From contig NC_092669.1 of assembly GCF_032118995.1 (NCBI RefSeq), positions 2,727,501-2,791,500 on the forward strand: 64,000 nt of DNA. The letters run 5' to 3'. Positions 1 through 11,500 of the stretch are shown here, one piece after another. The stretch's first letter is position 1, and every line of letters begins with the position of its first letter. A program made the translations under genes and the position numbers. The notes beneath the pieces were generated by a model. It made no database searches, had not been told where the DNA came from, and was given only the letters and a program-made list of their open reading frames with translations. The stretch is from Asterias amurensis (lineage: Eukaryota; Echinodermata; Asteroidea; Forcipulatida; Asteriidae).

Positions 1-620
1 TGTGCTTCCTTTTTCAATCATGGGGTTTCAATCACGAGTCTGATGACCATAGGTTGCTGAATTGAAGTAACGTAGTTTTTGAGAAAAAGGTAAATTCCCA
101 CTCAAATCTCAAATATTTAAGACTGCAGGCTTCATATTTAAGACTGCAGGCTTCAAACCTGAAGCCTTGTATTATTACTTAAATAAAGCCATCTGTCTGA
201 AAACCACAAGGGTGTTTTTTCTTTCATTATTCTCTTGCAACTAGGGTGACCATTTGAGTCCACATTTTCACAGATTTGTTATTTTATGAATTATGGTTGA
301 GTGCGTACCCTAACACCAAGTCATCATTGGAAGCGCCACCCATTGAAATACCGCCCTTATCAACGTGAACCCAATGCAGTAAAGAGGGGCACATAGGCTA
401 GGCTGCAGCTTCAAGCCTCAACACCAAAGTAATGTAAGAATAGTGGTTTTTGACAATTATCAAAGGTGTTCAGGGGCCGATTTCACAAAGATCTAAAATT
501 GATCGTAACTACAAATCAATCGTAGTTGCTTAGTAAAGTGTGATGTCACAATACAAATCACTATGGTGATACTGAAAATTTGTGTTGCGATGAATTTTAT
601 TGCTTTGTGAAATCGGCCCC
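1..620. repeat. Degenerate MITE-like DNA, no gene
   Basis: No coding exon is visible. Around 60-260 is a diverged relative of the M1 transposon, with a short direct duplication of the phrase around GACTGCAGGCTTC. At 475-620 a palindromic element begins GGGGCCGATTTCACAAAG and ends CTTTGTGAAATCGGCCCC, forming a simple hairpin MITE of about 145 bp. Confidence 0.5.
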
Positions 621-627
621 AGTGCCT

Positions 628-1012
628 TTAATGGCAGTGGACACTATTGGTAATTACTCAAAATAATTATTAGCATAAAACCTTACTTGGCAACGAGTAA
701 CGGGGAGCTGTTGACAGTATAAAACATTGTGAGAAACAGCCCCCTCTGAAGTAACATAGTTTTCGAGACAGAAGTAATTTTCCACGAATTTGATTTTGAG
801 ACCTCAAGTTTAGAAATTGAGGTCTCGAAATCAATATCTGAAAGCACACAACTTTGTGTCACAAGGGTGTTTTTTCTGTCATAGTTATCTCACAACTCCG
901 ACGACCGACCGAGCTCAAACTTTCACAGGTTTGTTATTTTATGCATATGTTGAGATACACCAAGTGAAAAGACTGCTCTTTGGCAATTACCAATAGTGTC
1001 CACTGTCTTTAA
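628..1012 (+). mobile_element. M1-family MITE
   Basis: Near-complete copy of the commonest repeat here. The ends are inverted repeats of AGGCAGTGGACACTATTGG, with TTAA or TA at the outer edges. The centre is a palindrome around TTTGAGACCTC / GAGGTCTCGAAA. There is no coding capacity. The short ORFs read through these copies are by-products of the repeat. Confidence 0.85.
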
Positions 1013-1112
1013 CAATAAATTATATTTCCTGGGACAGAAAGAGAAACACAAAGCTTTCATTACTCTCTTGCAACTTGGATGACCAATTGAGAAAACATTT
1101 CCACAGATTTGT

Positions 1113-1486
1113 TTAAAGCCATTGGACCCTTTCGGTAAACAGTATTGTCCAAGGCCCACACTTCTTGTATCACAACTTCTATATCAAATAACAAACCTGT
1201 GAAAATTTGGGCTTAATCGGTCATCGGAGTCGGGAGAAAATAACGGGAAAACCCACCCTTGTATCCACGCGTTTCACTGTGTCATGACATGTGTTTACAA
1301 TAAATCCGTAATTCTCGTTAACGAGAATTGATATTGTTTTACTGTTTTCTCAAAAAGTAAAGCATTTCATGGAATAATATTTCAAGAGAAGTCTTTTACC
1401 ATTACCTTCTGTAAACCCTGTAAGTTATTTGTAAATCTGTGAACTTTAAAAAATTTTTCTGTACCGAAAGGGTCCAATGGCTTTAA
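1113..1486 (+). mobile_element. M3-family MITE
   Basis: About 370 bp bounded by TTAA, with inverted ends AGCCATTGGACCCTTTCGG / CCGAAAGGGTCCAATGGCT. In the middle is the palindrome TTCTCGTTAACGAGAA. It lies about 100 bp downstream of an M1 copy. Other copies lie at 25283, 25647, 35385, 37066 and 43972. Confidence 0.85.
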
Positions 1487-1489
1487 ATG

Positions 1490-2365
1490 GTTGAGATACA
1501 CCAAGTGAGAATACTGGTCTTTGACAATTACCAAAAGTGTCCAGTGCCCTTTCCCGAGACAGAAAACACGAGGCTGAAAATGAGGTTGACTCACATTTAA
1601 AAGAGGACACTATCAGAATCGGCTGAAAAGCAAATTTTGTAACATATTTTTTATTGTCATTTTAATAATGAATATGACTCTTACAAGAACTTCTGAAGTA
1701 ATTGAACTAAAACGCAAATTACTTATTAAGAAAACCAAGACAAATCAGACAGCACCACTGAGCACCACTGTTAGGGCTCTCAATTTAAAGAAGCTTAAAC
1801 CATAAGATAACATAAAATATATTTTAAAAAAAATAACGTAATAGTTAAACACAACTGCAAATAATGGAGTAATTTGTGATCAAATTGGGTCATTAAAACA
1901 ACTGAAATGCACACTTTAGCAAAGGCCCGACAATTATTTTATGAGTCTCTCAAAGCAAGACATAAGATGTTCAGGCTTGGAGTCTTAGATGGATTAAATA
2001 TTGCAGCATCATCATCTGTAGACCATAACGAATATGTCGTCACCATTCAAATACCTGCCGTACAACATGGCGTCTGTTGGCGTGTGCATGCGTGGGTAGG
2101 TATCCACTTTCAAACCGGGGACCTATAACAAAAGGGACAATAGGTCCACGGTTGCTATCACAAAGGAAATCATTGTGGTCCCCGGTTGCTATCACAAAGA
2201 GTTGAACAAAGGAGGGTCCATGATTGCCGGTGTTACACCCTTGTGTGTGTGCGTAAAAATCAAACCGTGAACGCTGCGAGCTTCTTTCATGAACGCATTT
2301 AGACGCCCATACATCCTGCCCTTCAAGATGGTGACTTCCATAGCAACAAAGGAATTATTCGCTAC
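1490..2365. other. Non-coding DNA downstream of DRAM-like gene A
   Basis: No exon of a recognisable gene. At 2115-2245 there is a locally repeated phrase GGTCCACGGTTGCTATCAC / GGTCCCCGGTTGCTATCAC, a decayed short repeat. A related phrase recurs near 5130. Confidence 0.4.
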
Positions 2366-2367
2366 AG

Positions 2368-2521
2368 TCTATACACATTATGCACATGACGTCATTTCAA
2401 AAGTAGGCCGCCTTCACCTACAGGTCAAAAATAGGCTGTTCATTGGCCAGTACTGTGGTTGTTTTGTCTCCTTTTTTCCTCTAAGATGGCGGCTGGATGA
2501 CGTCAATGCATAAGGTCTATA
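2368..2521. mobile_element. TAGACCTTATGCA-type hairpin MITE
   Basis: Inverted ends TCTATACACATTATGCACAT / ATGCATAAGGTCTATAC with internal GACGTCA sites. Related copies are at 47230-47378 and 63434-63609. On the minus strand the end of this element supplies the stop codon (2517-2519) of the adjacent DRAM-like gene. Confidence 0.7.
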
Positions 2522-5500
2522 CAAGGGAGTCATATTTTAAATGCAGTGACCTTTGACACTGTTCAACCCCGATCGTCTGAAACTCGTGGACGAACGTGAG
2601 GAAGAAGAACATACCAGAGAATGCTGTAGCCCACTCCGACATTGCACTGACATCCTTGAAGATAGAGCGCTGAAATCAAAAGAGAACGATCACTGGCTAG
2701 AAGAGAGCTTAACTTTATAAAAACTATTGCAAAAAAAAAACTATTCAAACTTCCTAAACAACACCCCCCAATTATGGTAGTATAGTTGCTCTAATGACCA
2801 AAATGTTGCCCAATAAGCCATTTGCAAGTTAGACTTGAATAATGTCCGGTACAATGACTCGCTTAGTTACAATGCACCGCTTACATTTGAATTCCTCCTC
2901 GGACTATTGAGACAATTGCTACGCAACGCGATTAGGGGCAAGGTTACTTACCAAATCTTGCGGAAACCCTCCGTATTCACCCAACACATCAAACAAGGCA
3001 ACTAAATAAAAAGTCAAGTCAAGGTTTAAAATAATTTCAGCTTATAAACTTGCTAAGCACAAACCAATTTGATATTTAAGCACGACAAAGTTGAAAAGTC
3101 TAAAATAAGTTTCCGGATAATGCCTAAAATCGGGGGGTTCTTCATGACTAGAAAGTGTTTTAAAGTTTGCTTTTCTGAGAATCCTTTGCTTCTCCACCAG
3201 AACAAAACAAATGATAAAATTACAATCCTCTGAAGTATGAATAAAACCCCCCATCTTAGATTAGTGAAACGCTTCAGTCTGAACATCAAGGACATTCAAA
3301 TGTCGAGTTGAAACCAACGGTTCTTTTCAGAACCACCCCAACTCATTAGAGATAGTCATAACATGGTGTTACCGCAAACCTTTCTATGTCGTATTTCCAC
3401 CATGCAAAGTTTCAAATCCTACTTAAGGACGTTCAACTCACTAAAGGCCTGTGTGCTTCGTTTTTGAAAGGGAAAGGGCACTAAGGTTTTTTTTCTTGGT
3501 GAAGGGCACTCTAGAGCATTTCAAGGGCACCAAGGCTATGGAAGCAATGGACCCTTCCCATGAAATATGCTAATTACATTCATGCATGCGTACAGACCCT
3601 GTTGGTTGGCAAACACCATAAAGTTGTGCACTAAGCAGATGCGCAATCGCGTCTGCGTCACGCACCCATTAGCCGTATACAAAACAGCGCGATGTTCCCT
3701 CATTTTGCCACCCAAAACGTTAGTGCGCAAGCACTATGTGCAATTTACATATATTTCATAGGAAGGGTCCATTACCTTCAATGCCTCCATGAAATATCAG
3801 GCCTGTTACTGTGGGCTTTGCAACTGGACAAAAAATGAAACAAATAACCTCTGCTGCCTGTAAGAAACACACTGCCTAGGACAGGGCTTTTATGATGAAC
3901 ATTTCAAAAGGATACATGAAATCATGAAGAGAAGGGTTATGATGGACAGCGACAATCGTAGACGACTCATTGGTAAAGAGCTGTGCTGAGGCGTCAGCTT
4001 GAAAGAAATCCATGTCTGGATGAACTCGAAAATGGTACCCATAATGAAGCACATACTCGCTCCAAATATGTGGACAATGTATATATTGGTTATCTAAACA
4101 AATGAAACAAACACACAAAGAAAACAGTCACAGCTTAATACAAGAAAGTCTGAACATGAGATCCTGCAGTCGATTTCACCAAACTCAGCCTAACTTACGA
4201 TTAATCTTGGGACTTACGACAAGCCTCAGCCTTGCACTGTAGCATGTAAACCTTAAGGCAGTGGACACTATTGGTAATTACTCAAAATAATTATGAGCAT
4301 TAAACCTTATATGGTAAAGAGAAAAGGGGAGAGTTTTCGAGAAAGAAGTAATTTTCCACGAATTTGATTTTTAAACCTCAGATTTAGAATTTTAGGTCTC
4401 GAAATCAACCATCTAAACGCACACAACTTCGTGTTACAAGTGTGTTTTTTCTTTCATTATTATCTCGCAACTTCGACTACCGATTGAGCTCAAATTTTCA
4501 CAGGTTTGTTATTTTGTGCATATGTTGAGATACACCAACTGTGAAGACTAGTCTTTGACAGTTACCAATAGTGTCTAGTGTCTTTAAGGATGTTTCTAGA
4601 GACAACCTATACCTCAATGCATGCTGCATTCCAGTCATACCCAAAGCTGTATCCACTAATTCAGACCCAACCTAACGATCAGCTTACCTGGAAGTTTGCC
4701 ACAATGCTCATCCCCAACACTGCCAAGGATCCGAAGAAGAATCCCCCTTTATTCCATTTTAGAACGTTCCATGGGACCTCAGGGTTGTAACCCTTGACCT
4801 GTTTATAGCGGGTTAAAGCTGTGGCAAAACCTGAGTAGGGGAAAAAGAAAATAACATTTTGATTTTGTTGACTACACAATAATAATAATACTAGTGGCTT
4901 CTTATAAAAAGTTTAAATCCCTCACTCAGTGTGCTTCAGCATTCTATTTTTCCATGCAGAGCTATACATTTTGAAGTACGAGACATATTTCTTTTCATAG
5001 TACCTAATGACCCATTTCAAATCTTGGATGCGCCATTTTGGTGGTCAATGTCAACGTGTGTTATTCAGTGAAGTGCGCATTTGTAGGAGACGCAGCGTTT
5101 ACACGTAAGCCTATTGACCACCGACATGGTCCACAGTTGCTATCAGAAAGGAAATCATTGTGGTGAGCGTGGCATCAGTCGCCGCGTGTGACGCGCGTGC
5201 AAGGGGTCAATTAGCAAGGATTGACAAGGTGATCAGCTGTGATGCAATTTCCAGCCAACCTAACCAGGAACACTGGCACTGTTTAGGATAAGTGCACTTA
5301 GTTATTTTACATGCATAAGCCAACACACATGACCTTTGGCTTCAGTCCCACCCGAAGGAGACTTCATTAATGGTTAAGAGTCTTGCTTAAAGGCAGTGGA
5401 CACTATTGGTAATTACTCAAAATAATTATTAGCATAAAACCTTTCTTGGTGACGAGTAATAGGGAGAGGTTGATGATATAAAACATTGTGAGAAATGGCA

Positions 5501-8500
5501 CCCTCTGAAGTGCCATAGTTTTTCGAGAAAGAAGTAATTTTCCACAAATTTGATTTCGAGACCTCAGATTTAGAACTTGAGGTCTCGAAATCAACCATCT
5601 AAACGCACACACCTTCGTGTGACAAGAATGTTTTTTTCTTCCAATCATATCTCTCAAGTTCTATGATCGATTGAGCTCAAATTTTCACAGGTTTGAGATT
5701 CATCAACTGTGAAGGCTAGTCTTTGACAATTACCAATAGTGTCCACTGCCTTAAGTGTCACTGCCGGGACTCGAATTAGGGGCCGCAGTGATGGAACTCA
5801 CCGAAAAATGCTGCAAGATTGAGAAATTGACTGAATATACAACTTTCAGGCGGTGTAGTTCCATCGTCACTATGGGATAATAAATAAAATAATAAATATT
5901 CAATAAATAACTAACAAAGTACATTAAAGGCACTGGACACTATCGGTAAATATTCAAAATAACTTTAAGCTTAAAACCTTACTTGGTAACGAGTAATAGA
6001 GAGCTGTTGATAGTATAAAACATTGTGAGAAACGGCCCCCTCTGAAGTAAAGTAGTTTTCGAGAAAGAAGTAATTTTCCACGAATTTGATTTTGAGACCT
6101 CAGAATTAGAGTTTGAGGTCTTGAAATCAAGCATCTGAAAGCACAAAACTTGTGCTGCAATGGAATTTTTTCATCCATTATTCTCTCGCAACTTCGACGA
6201 CCAATTGAGCTCCAATTTTCACAGGTTTGTTATTTTATGCATATGTTTAGATACACCAAGTGAGAAGACTGGTCTTTGACAACTACCAATAGTGTCCAGT
6301 GTCATTAAAGCTTAAAACTGACGAGAGCCTTGATGGGAAATAAGACACTTGATCATTTTCTCTGTAACGCTTTGTTCTGACAAACAATGGACACACAATG
6401 TTTTCTTGCTTAGGAAATGTTTGTGCTTAGCAGCTCTATGAAATTGGGCCCTGGAAACAAGAATGTTCAGTTTTTATGTTACAACCAAACTAAGGACAAT
6501 GTGTTTACATGCTGAAAATGATGAACGTTTTTTTGTACTGCAAGTTCTCCTCTCTCACACAAAGGATTAAAGACACTGTACACTATTGGTAATTGTCAAA
6601 GACAAGTCTTTTCACTAGGTGTATCTCAACGTATGCATAAAATATCAAACCTGTGAAATCTTGAGCTCAATTGGTCATCGAACTTGCGAGATAATAATGA
6701 AAAAACCAAAAACACCCTTGTCGCACGAAGTTGTGTGCTTTCAGATGCTTCATTTCGAGACCTCAAATGAATATCTAAACTTGAGGTCTAGATATCAAAT
6801 TCGTGGAAAAGTACTTCTTTCTTGGAAACTACAGCACTTCAGAGAAAGCCGTTTCTCACAATGTTTTATACTATCAACCTCTCCCCATTACTCATGTTGA
6901 GTAATTACCAATAGTAAACCTTACTTGGTAACGAGTAATGGAGAGCTGTTGATAGTATAAAACATTGTGAGAAACGGCCCCCTCTGAAGTAAAGTAGTTT
7001 TCGAGAAAGAAGTAATTTTCCACGAATTTGATTTTGAGACCTCAGAATTAGAGTTTGAGGTCTTGAAATCAAGCATCTGAAAGCACAAAACTTGTGCTGC
7101 AATGGAATTTTTTCATCCATTATTCTCTCGCAACTTCGACGACCAATTGAGCTCCAATTTTCACAGGTTTGTTATTTTATGCATATGTTTAGATACACCA
7201 AGTGAGAAGACTGGTCTTTGACAACTACCAATAGTGTCCAGTGTCATTAAAGCTTAAAACTGACGAGAGCCTTGATGGGAAATAAGACACTTGATCATTT
7301 TCTCTGTAACGCTTTGTTCTGACAAACAATGGACACACAATGTTTTCTTTTGTGGCAGTAATCGTGGACATATTGCCCCGTTATATTGCTATTGCTGCGA
7401 GTGTCAGGAAAAGTACATGCAAACCACAAACTTCTCGTTATTTCCTTGTTCCTGACATCTGGAACTACAATATTTGTTTAACTTATTTCACAACACATCT
7501 ACAATCAGCTTACCAGTTGTCAAAACAGGAGGAACAGTGCCCAATTTTACAGAGCTGCTAAGCACGAAAACTTCCTTAGCATGAAATTTCTTCCTTGATA
7601 AAAACGGGATTACCAACCAATTAATTTAAAATTGTTGCATATTGCTTGTTACTAGTATTCAGTTTTTGTTTACTTATCCTGAAAATCATGTGGAAATTTG
7701 GTTTGTAATTCTGTTTTTTTTTTTCAAGGCAAAAATTTCTTGCTTAGGAAATGTTTGTGCTTAGCAGCTCTATGAAATTGGGCCCTGGAAACAAGAATGT
7801 TCAGTTTTTATGTTACAACCAAACTAAGGACAATGTGTTTACATGCTGAAAATGATGAACGTTTTTTTGTACTGCAAGTTCTCCTCTCTCACACAAAGGA
7901 TTAAAGACACTGTACACTATTGGTAATTGTCAAAGACAAGTCTTTTCACTAGGTGTATCTCAACGTATGCATAAAATATCAAACCTGTGAAATCTTGAGC
8001 TCAATTAGTCATCGAACTTGCGAGATAATAATGAACAAACCAAAAACACCCTTGTCGCACGAAGTTGTGTGCTTTCAGATGCTTGATTTCGAGACCTCAA
8101 AATTAATATCTAAACTTGAGGTCTAGATATCAAATTCGTGGAAAAGTACTTCTTTCTTGGAAACTACAGCACTTCAGAGAAAGCCGTTTCTCACAATGTT
8201 TTATACTATCAACCTCTCCCCATTACTCATGTTGAGTAATTACCAATAGTGTCCACTGCCTTTAAGCTTACTACTCACTGGTTTGTTCACATGAACACTT
8301 AATCGGCTCTACATGTACCAACCCCCATCTAATTTTAACCCACCCGGCCACCACGCTTAGAAATCTTGGCATGATTTTGCACAATTGATTGTGAAACTTG
8401 AAATCCAGCCAAAAGACTTCTTCCTCAAAATCACATTTTAGTGCATGGACCTTTCTATTGCAACTCACAGCCCTGGGTTTTTACAAGGTTGGAAAACCAC

Positions 8501-11500
8501 AGGAAGTCAAAATAAAAGCAAAACATAGCCACAGTTTTGAATAAATGTTACACAAACTATACATAGTCCTATATTAAAAAAAAAAAGGGTTGATTTTGGT
8601 GACAACATAACTAACCATGGAATGTAAAAAAAAACAGTTTTAAAAACATAGCAACTGTTACGAATCGAGGGATGTTTGCAGAAAATTTAAAATTTGGTCA
8701 CAACATGAGTTATGCCATTAAAGGAACATGTTGCCTTGGATCGGTTGAGTTGGTCTTTGAAAAGTGAGGGTTTATAACCGTTTGTTATAAAATGCATATA
8801 ATTTGTATTTGTATTTGTATTTGCACACATTTATTTCATTGCTGCCCTACATTTAAACTTACACATTTTACAAAGTTTTATAAATGTATTCAAATTATGA
8901 GTAGTTTACAGTAATACTTAGTATCTGAAAGTTTACAATGATTTAGATAGTTATATTAGGAAGCTTTTAAAGCTTTTAAAATTAGAAAGATGTTTTAAAG
9001 TAAAATACAATGATCAACACACATTTGCCTCGAAGTTGCGTGGTTTTCCTTTTACTTTGCGAACTAACACCGTCGGCCATTTATGGGAGTAAAAAATTTG
9101 ACTCCCATAAATGGCCGACCGTGTTTGTTGACGAGGTAAAAGGAAAACCACGCAATTTTGAGTGATACTTGTGTGGATCATTATATTCTACTTCTAAAAT
9201 ATCTTTCTAAACATAATGCATTTTATAACAAACGGTTACAAACACTTTTCAAAGACCAACTCGACCGATCCAAGGCAACGTGTTCCTTTAAATGTTTTGC
9301 TAACAATCGGCCAGCCACATCCAGCACCATTTTTAGCAACAATGGAAAGGTCTTTATGCTGGGGAGGGGGGGGGGGCCTTGTGACAAAAGGGCTTTGTAC
9401 GATTAAACATTGTGGATTGTGCAATAAAAATCTGCAAACGGTGAGGGTAATTGCACTTTATCGGAGTGGGTAATTGAATGGGACTGGATCAAGTTTTTAA
9501 AAAACATCAGTGAATTTTTTTTTTCACAAAAAGGTTGTGTTGGTTCAATAACAGATAAATAAACTATAATGGAGCTACAGTAAAAAGATGGAAAATACCT
9601 TATTGATGGAAATATTGGCTTGACGTGACCGAGTGCAACAGCTATACAATACCTGCAAAAAAATAATTTCAAAAGTTCCTTAAAAAACAGTTATTTGACC
9701 CCCTAACCTACCTCTGAGCCTAATTTGATAGAGCTTCTTATGATCACAAAAAGTAGCTAAGCCAACACAAATCCATAAATAAGTTACCAGCCCAAGTGAC
9801 AATTTGACATTACAATTTGTGACTGTGTCGTGTTTTGCCCTTGGCAGAATTTGGTTGACAATGATTTAAAAAATGACTTCTAGATCAGTTACTTGAATGA
9901 CCTTCCTTACCTACTCCTACGCCTTATTTAATAGGCTTAAGCACAAAAAGTAAGCTAAGCCAGCACAAATCCATAAAGATGTTACCATGCAAATTACTAA
10001 CTTAACATTACAGTTTTTGCTTTGGCCTTGGCAAAAAATCGTTTAACAATTTTTTTTTTCTTCTCGAAAGCAGCTCTATGAAATTTGCCCCTGGTGGGTG
10101 GATTTTCCTTTTGAATCATTGATTTGTTCAACACTGAATGGTTTATATGTGTATGGTGGTTAGGACTCTGAGCCAACTGTTTAGGGGCCATTCAGATTAT
10201 CAGAAAAGTCAAGGTTAAACAAAAATCAACTTTGTTTCTCTCTTTAAAAAAAAAATTGTTTTGACTCGCCCTGTCAGCCACCATACCAGTGATTTTGATG
10301 TTTAGATTGAATGGCTTCATATGAGAATCAATACACTGAAGAACTGATATTTGATATAATAGGGCCTATGTCTTGATCAACCAGATTTTTTTAAGGTTTC
10401 CAATATCGGTAGTTTTCAATGGCTTTTCCTGGCTAAAAGGGTTTGGATACTTTTTGTTTGAAACAAGACACAGATTTACTTTTAAATTACTTGGTTTAAA
10501 GATTATGATAGCAGGATGCTTCCCTTCAAATTTTACTTGCTGAGGTGCTGTAGCTTTTGGGAAATTAGGAAAACATTCCACAAAAAAAAGTTGTCCTCTC
10601 AAGGAGAGGAAATTTATCTACAAAAAGTACCCAACGGCTTAAACGAACAACCTTAATTGAAGGTTATAGTCAGGAATGTTTTTGTTTTTCTTCAAAAACT
10701 TTAACAAGTTAAAACAGTCATCCTGGTACCCAGCACTGACAATACTCACGGTATTATAATAGAAAGACTCAAGAAGAACGCAAACAGTAGCGGCAACCAG
10801 CTAAGATCAAAAGAGAGCCAATTCCTCAGTGAAATAAAACTCTTCTTCTGTGGTACACTCTGTAGGCTGTAGGGGAAAAAGAAAGAAACAAAATAATTTG
10901 TGTTCAACTTTCCAAATATTACCCTCAAAATTCCTTAGAATACTAAAACTCTTCTTTTACGGTACACTCTGTAGGCTGTGGGGAAAAAAGAGAGTAAAAT
11001 TTGCTTACAACTTCCAAATTTACCCTCTCAGATTTGATTTAGACTGCACATGGACTCCACAAAAGGAGATGACAAATTTGCTTAAAGTCACCTGGAAATA
11101 GAATTTGTTTTCTTTCAAACATAAGAGTATATGCTTACGAACAATAAAACAATTTTTTTAGTAATTGTTTGTCACGATTTATATGTTAAAAAAATATATA
11201 AAGTTGTTTGGGGGGCTGACTCCGCCTACCCCTTTTGTGACACCATTCGAGGCAGACTTTGCCTGCAATGCGTATAGTAAACACACGTGCAAAGTACCTG
11301 TACGTCCAAGTCGTGAGTTGGTACATTTCAAAAAGTGTTTTTCTGCATTCAGCAGCAATACACCTGGTCGGCATTGCCGGAAAAAAACATTTTTTTTTTT
11401 TTTTTTAATCGTACAAACTCACGACTTGGTCCGTACATGTACTTTGCAATTGTGTTTACTCTACGCATTACAGGCAAAGTCTGCCTCGATTGACGTCACG

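Larger units (their letters stand above)
5974..8250. repeat. Recent tandem segmental duplication with breakpoints inside M1 MITEs
   Basis: Unit 1 (about 5974-6912) is repeated as unit 2 (about 6914-8250) with very few differences. Each unit carries the right part of a direct M1 copy, a short spacer, part of a CTATGAAATTGGGCCC element and an inverted M1 copy. At the junction (about 6913) an inverted M1 stops at AATTACCAATAGT and is joined to an M1 interior beginning AAACCTTACTTGG. Unit 2 has about 390 bp (7344-7732) that unit 1 lacks. That stretch includes the other half of the GGGCCC element, so a deletion in unit 1 is the simplest account. Confidence 0.85.

Noticed and set aside
6905-7120. 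Recurring short proteins such as those containing CAFRCLISRPQ, found many times on both strands
   Set aside because: They are chance open frames through the M1 MITE. They appear only inside M1 copies, with different frames interrupted in different copies and no start context.
7340-7561. Open frame beginning MFSFVAVIVDILPRYIAIAA as a gene
   Set aside because: It spans a repeat boundary and the left half of an L7 MITE, with no splice or domain support.
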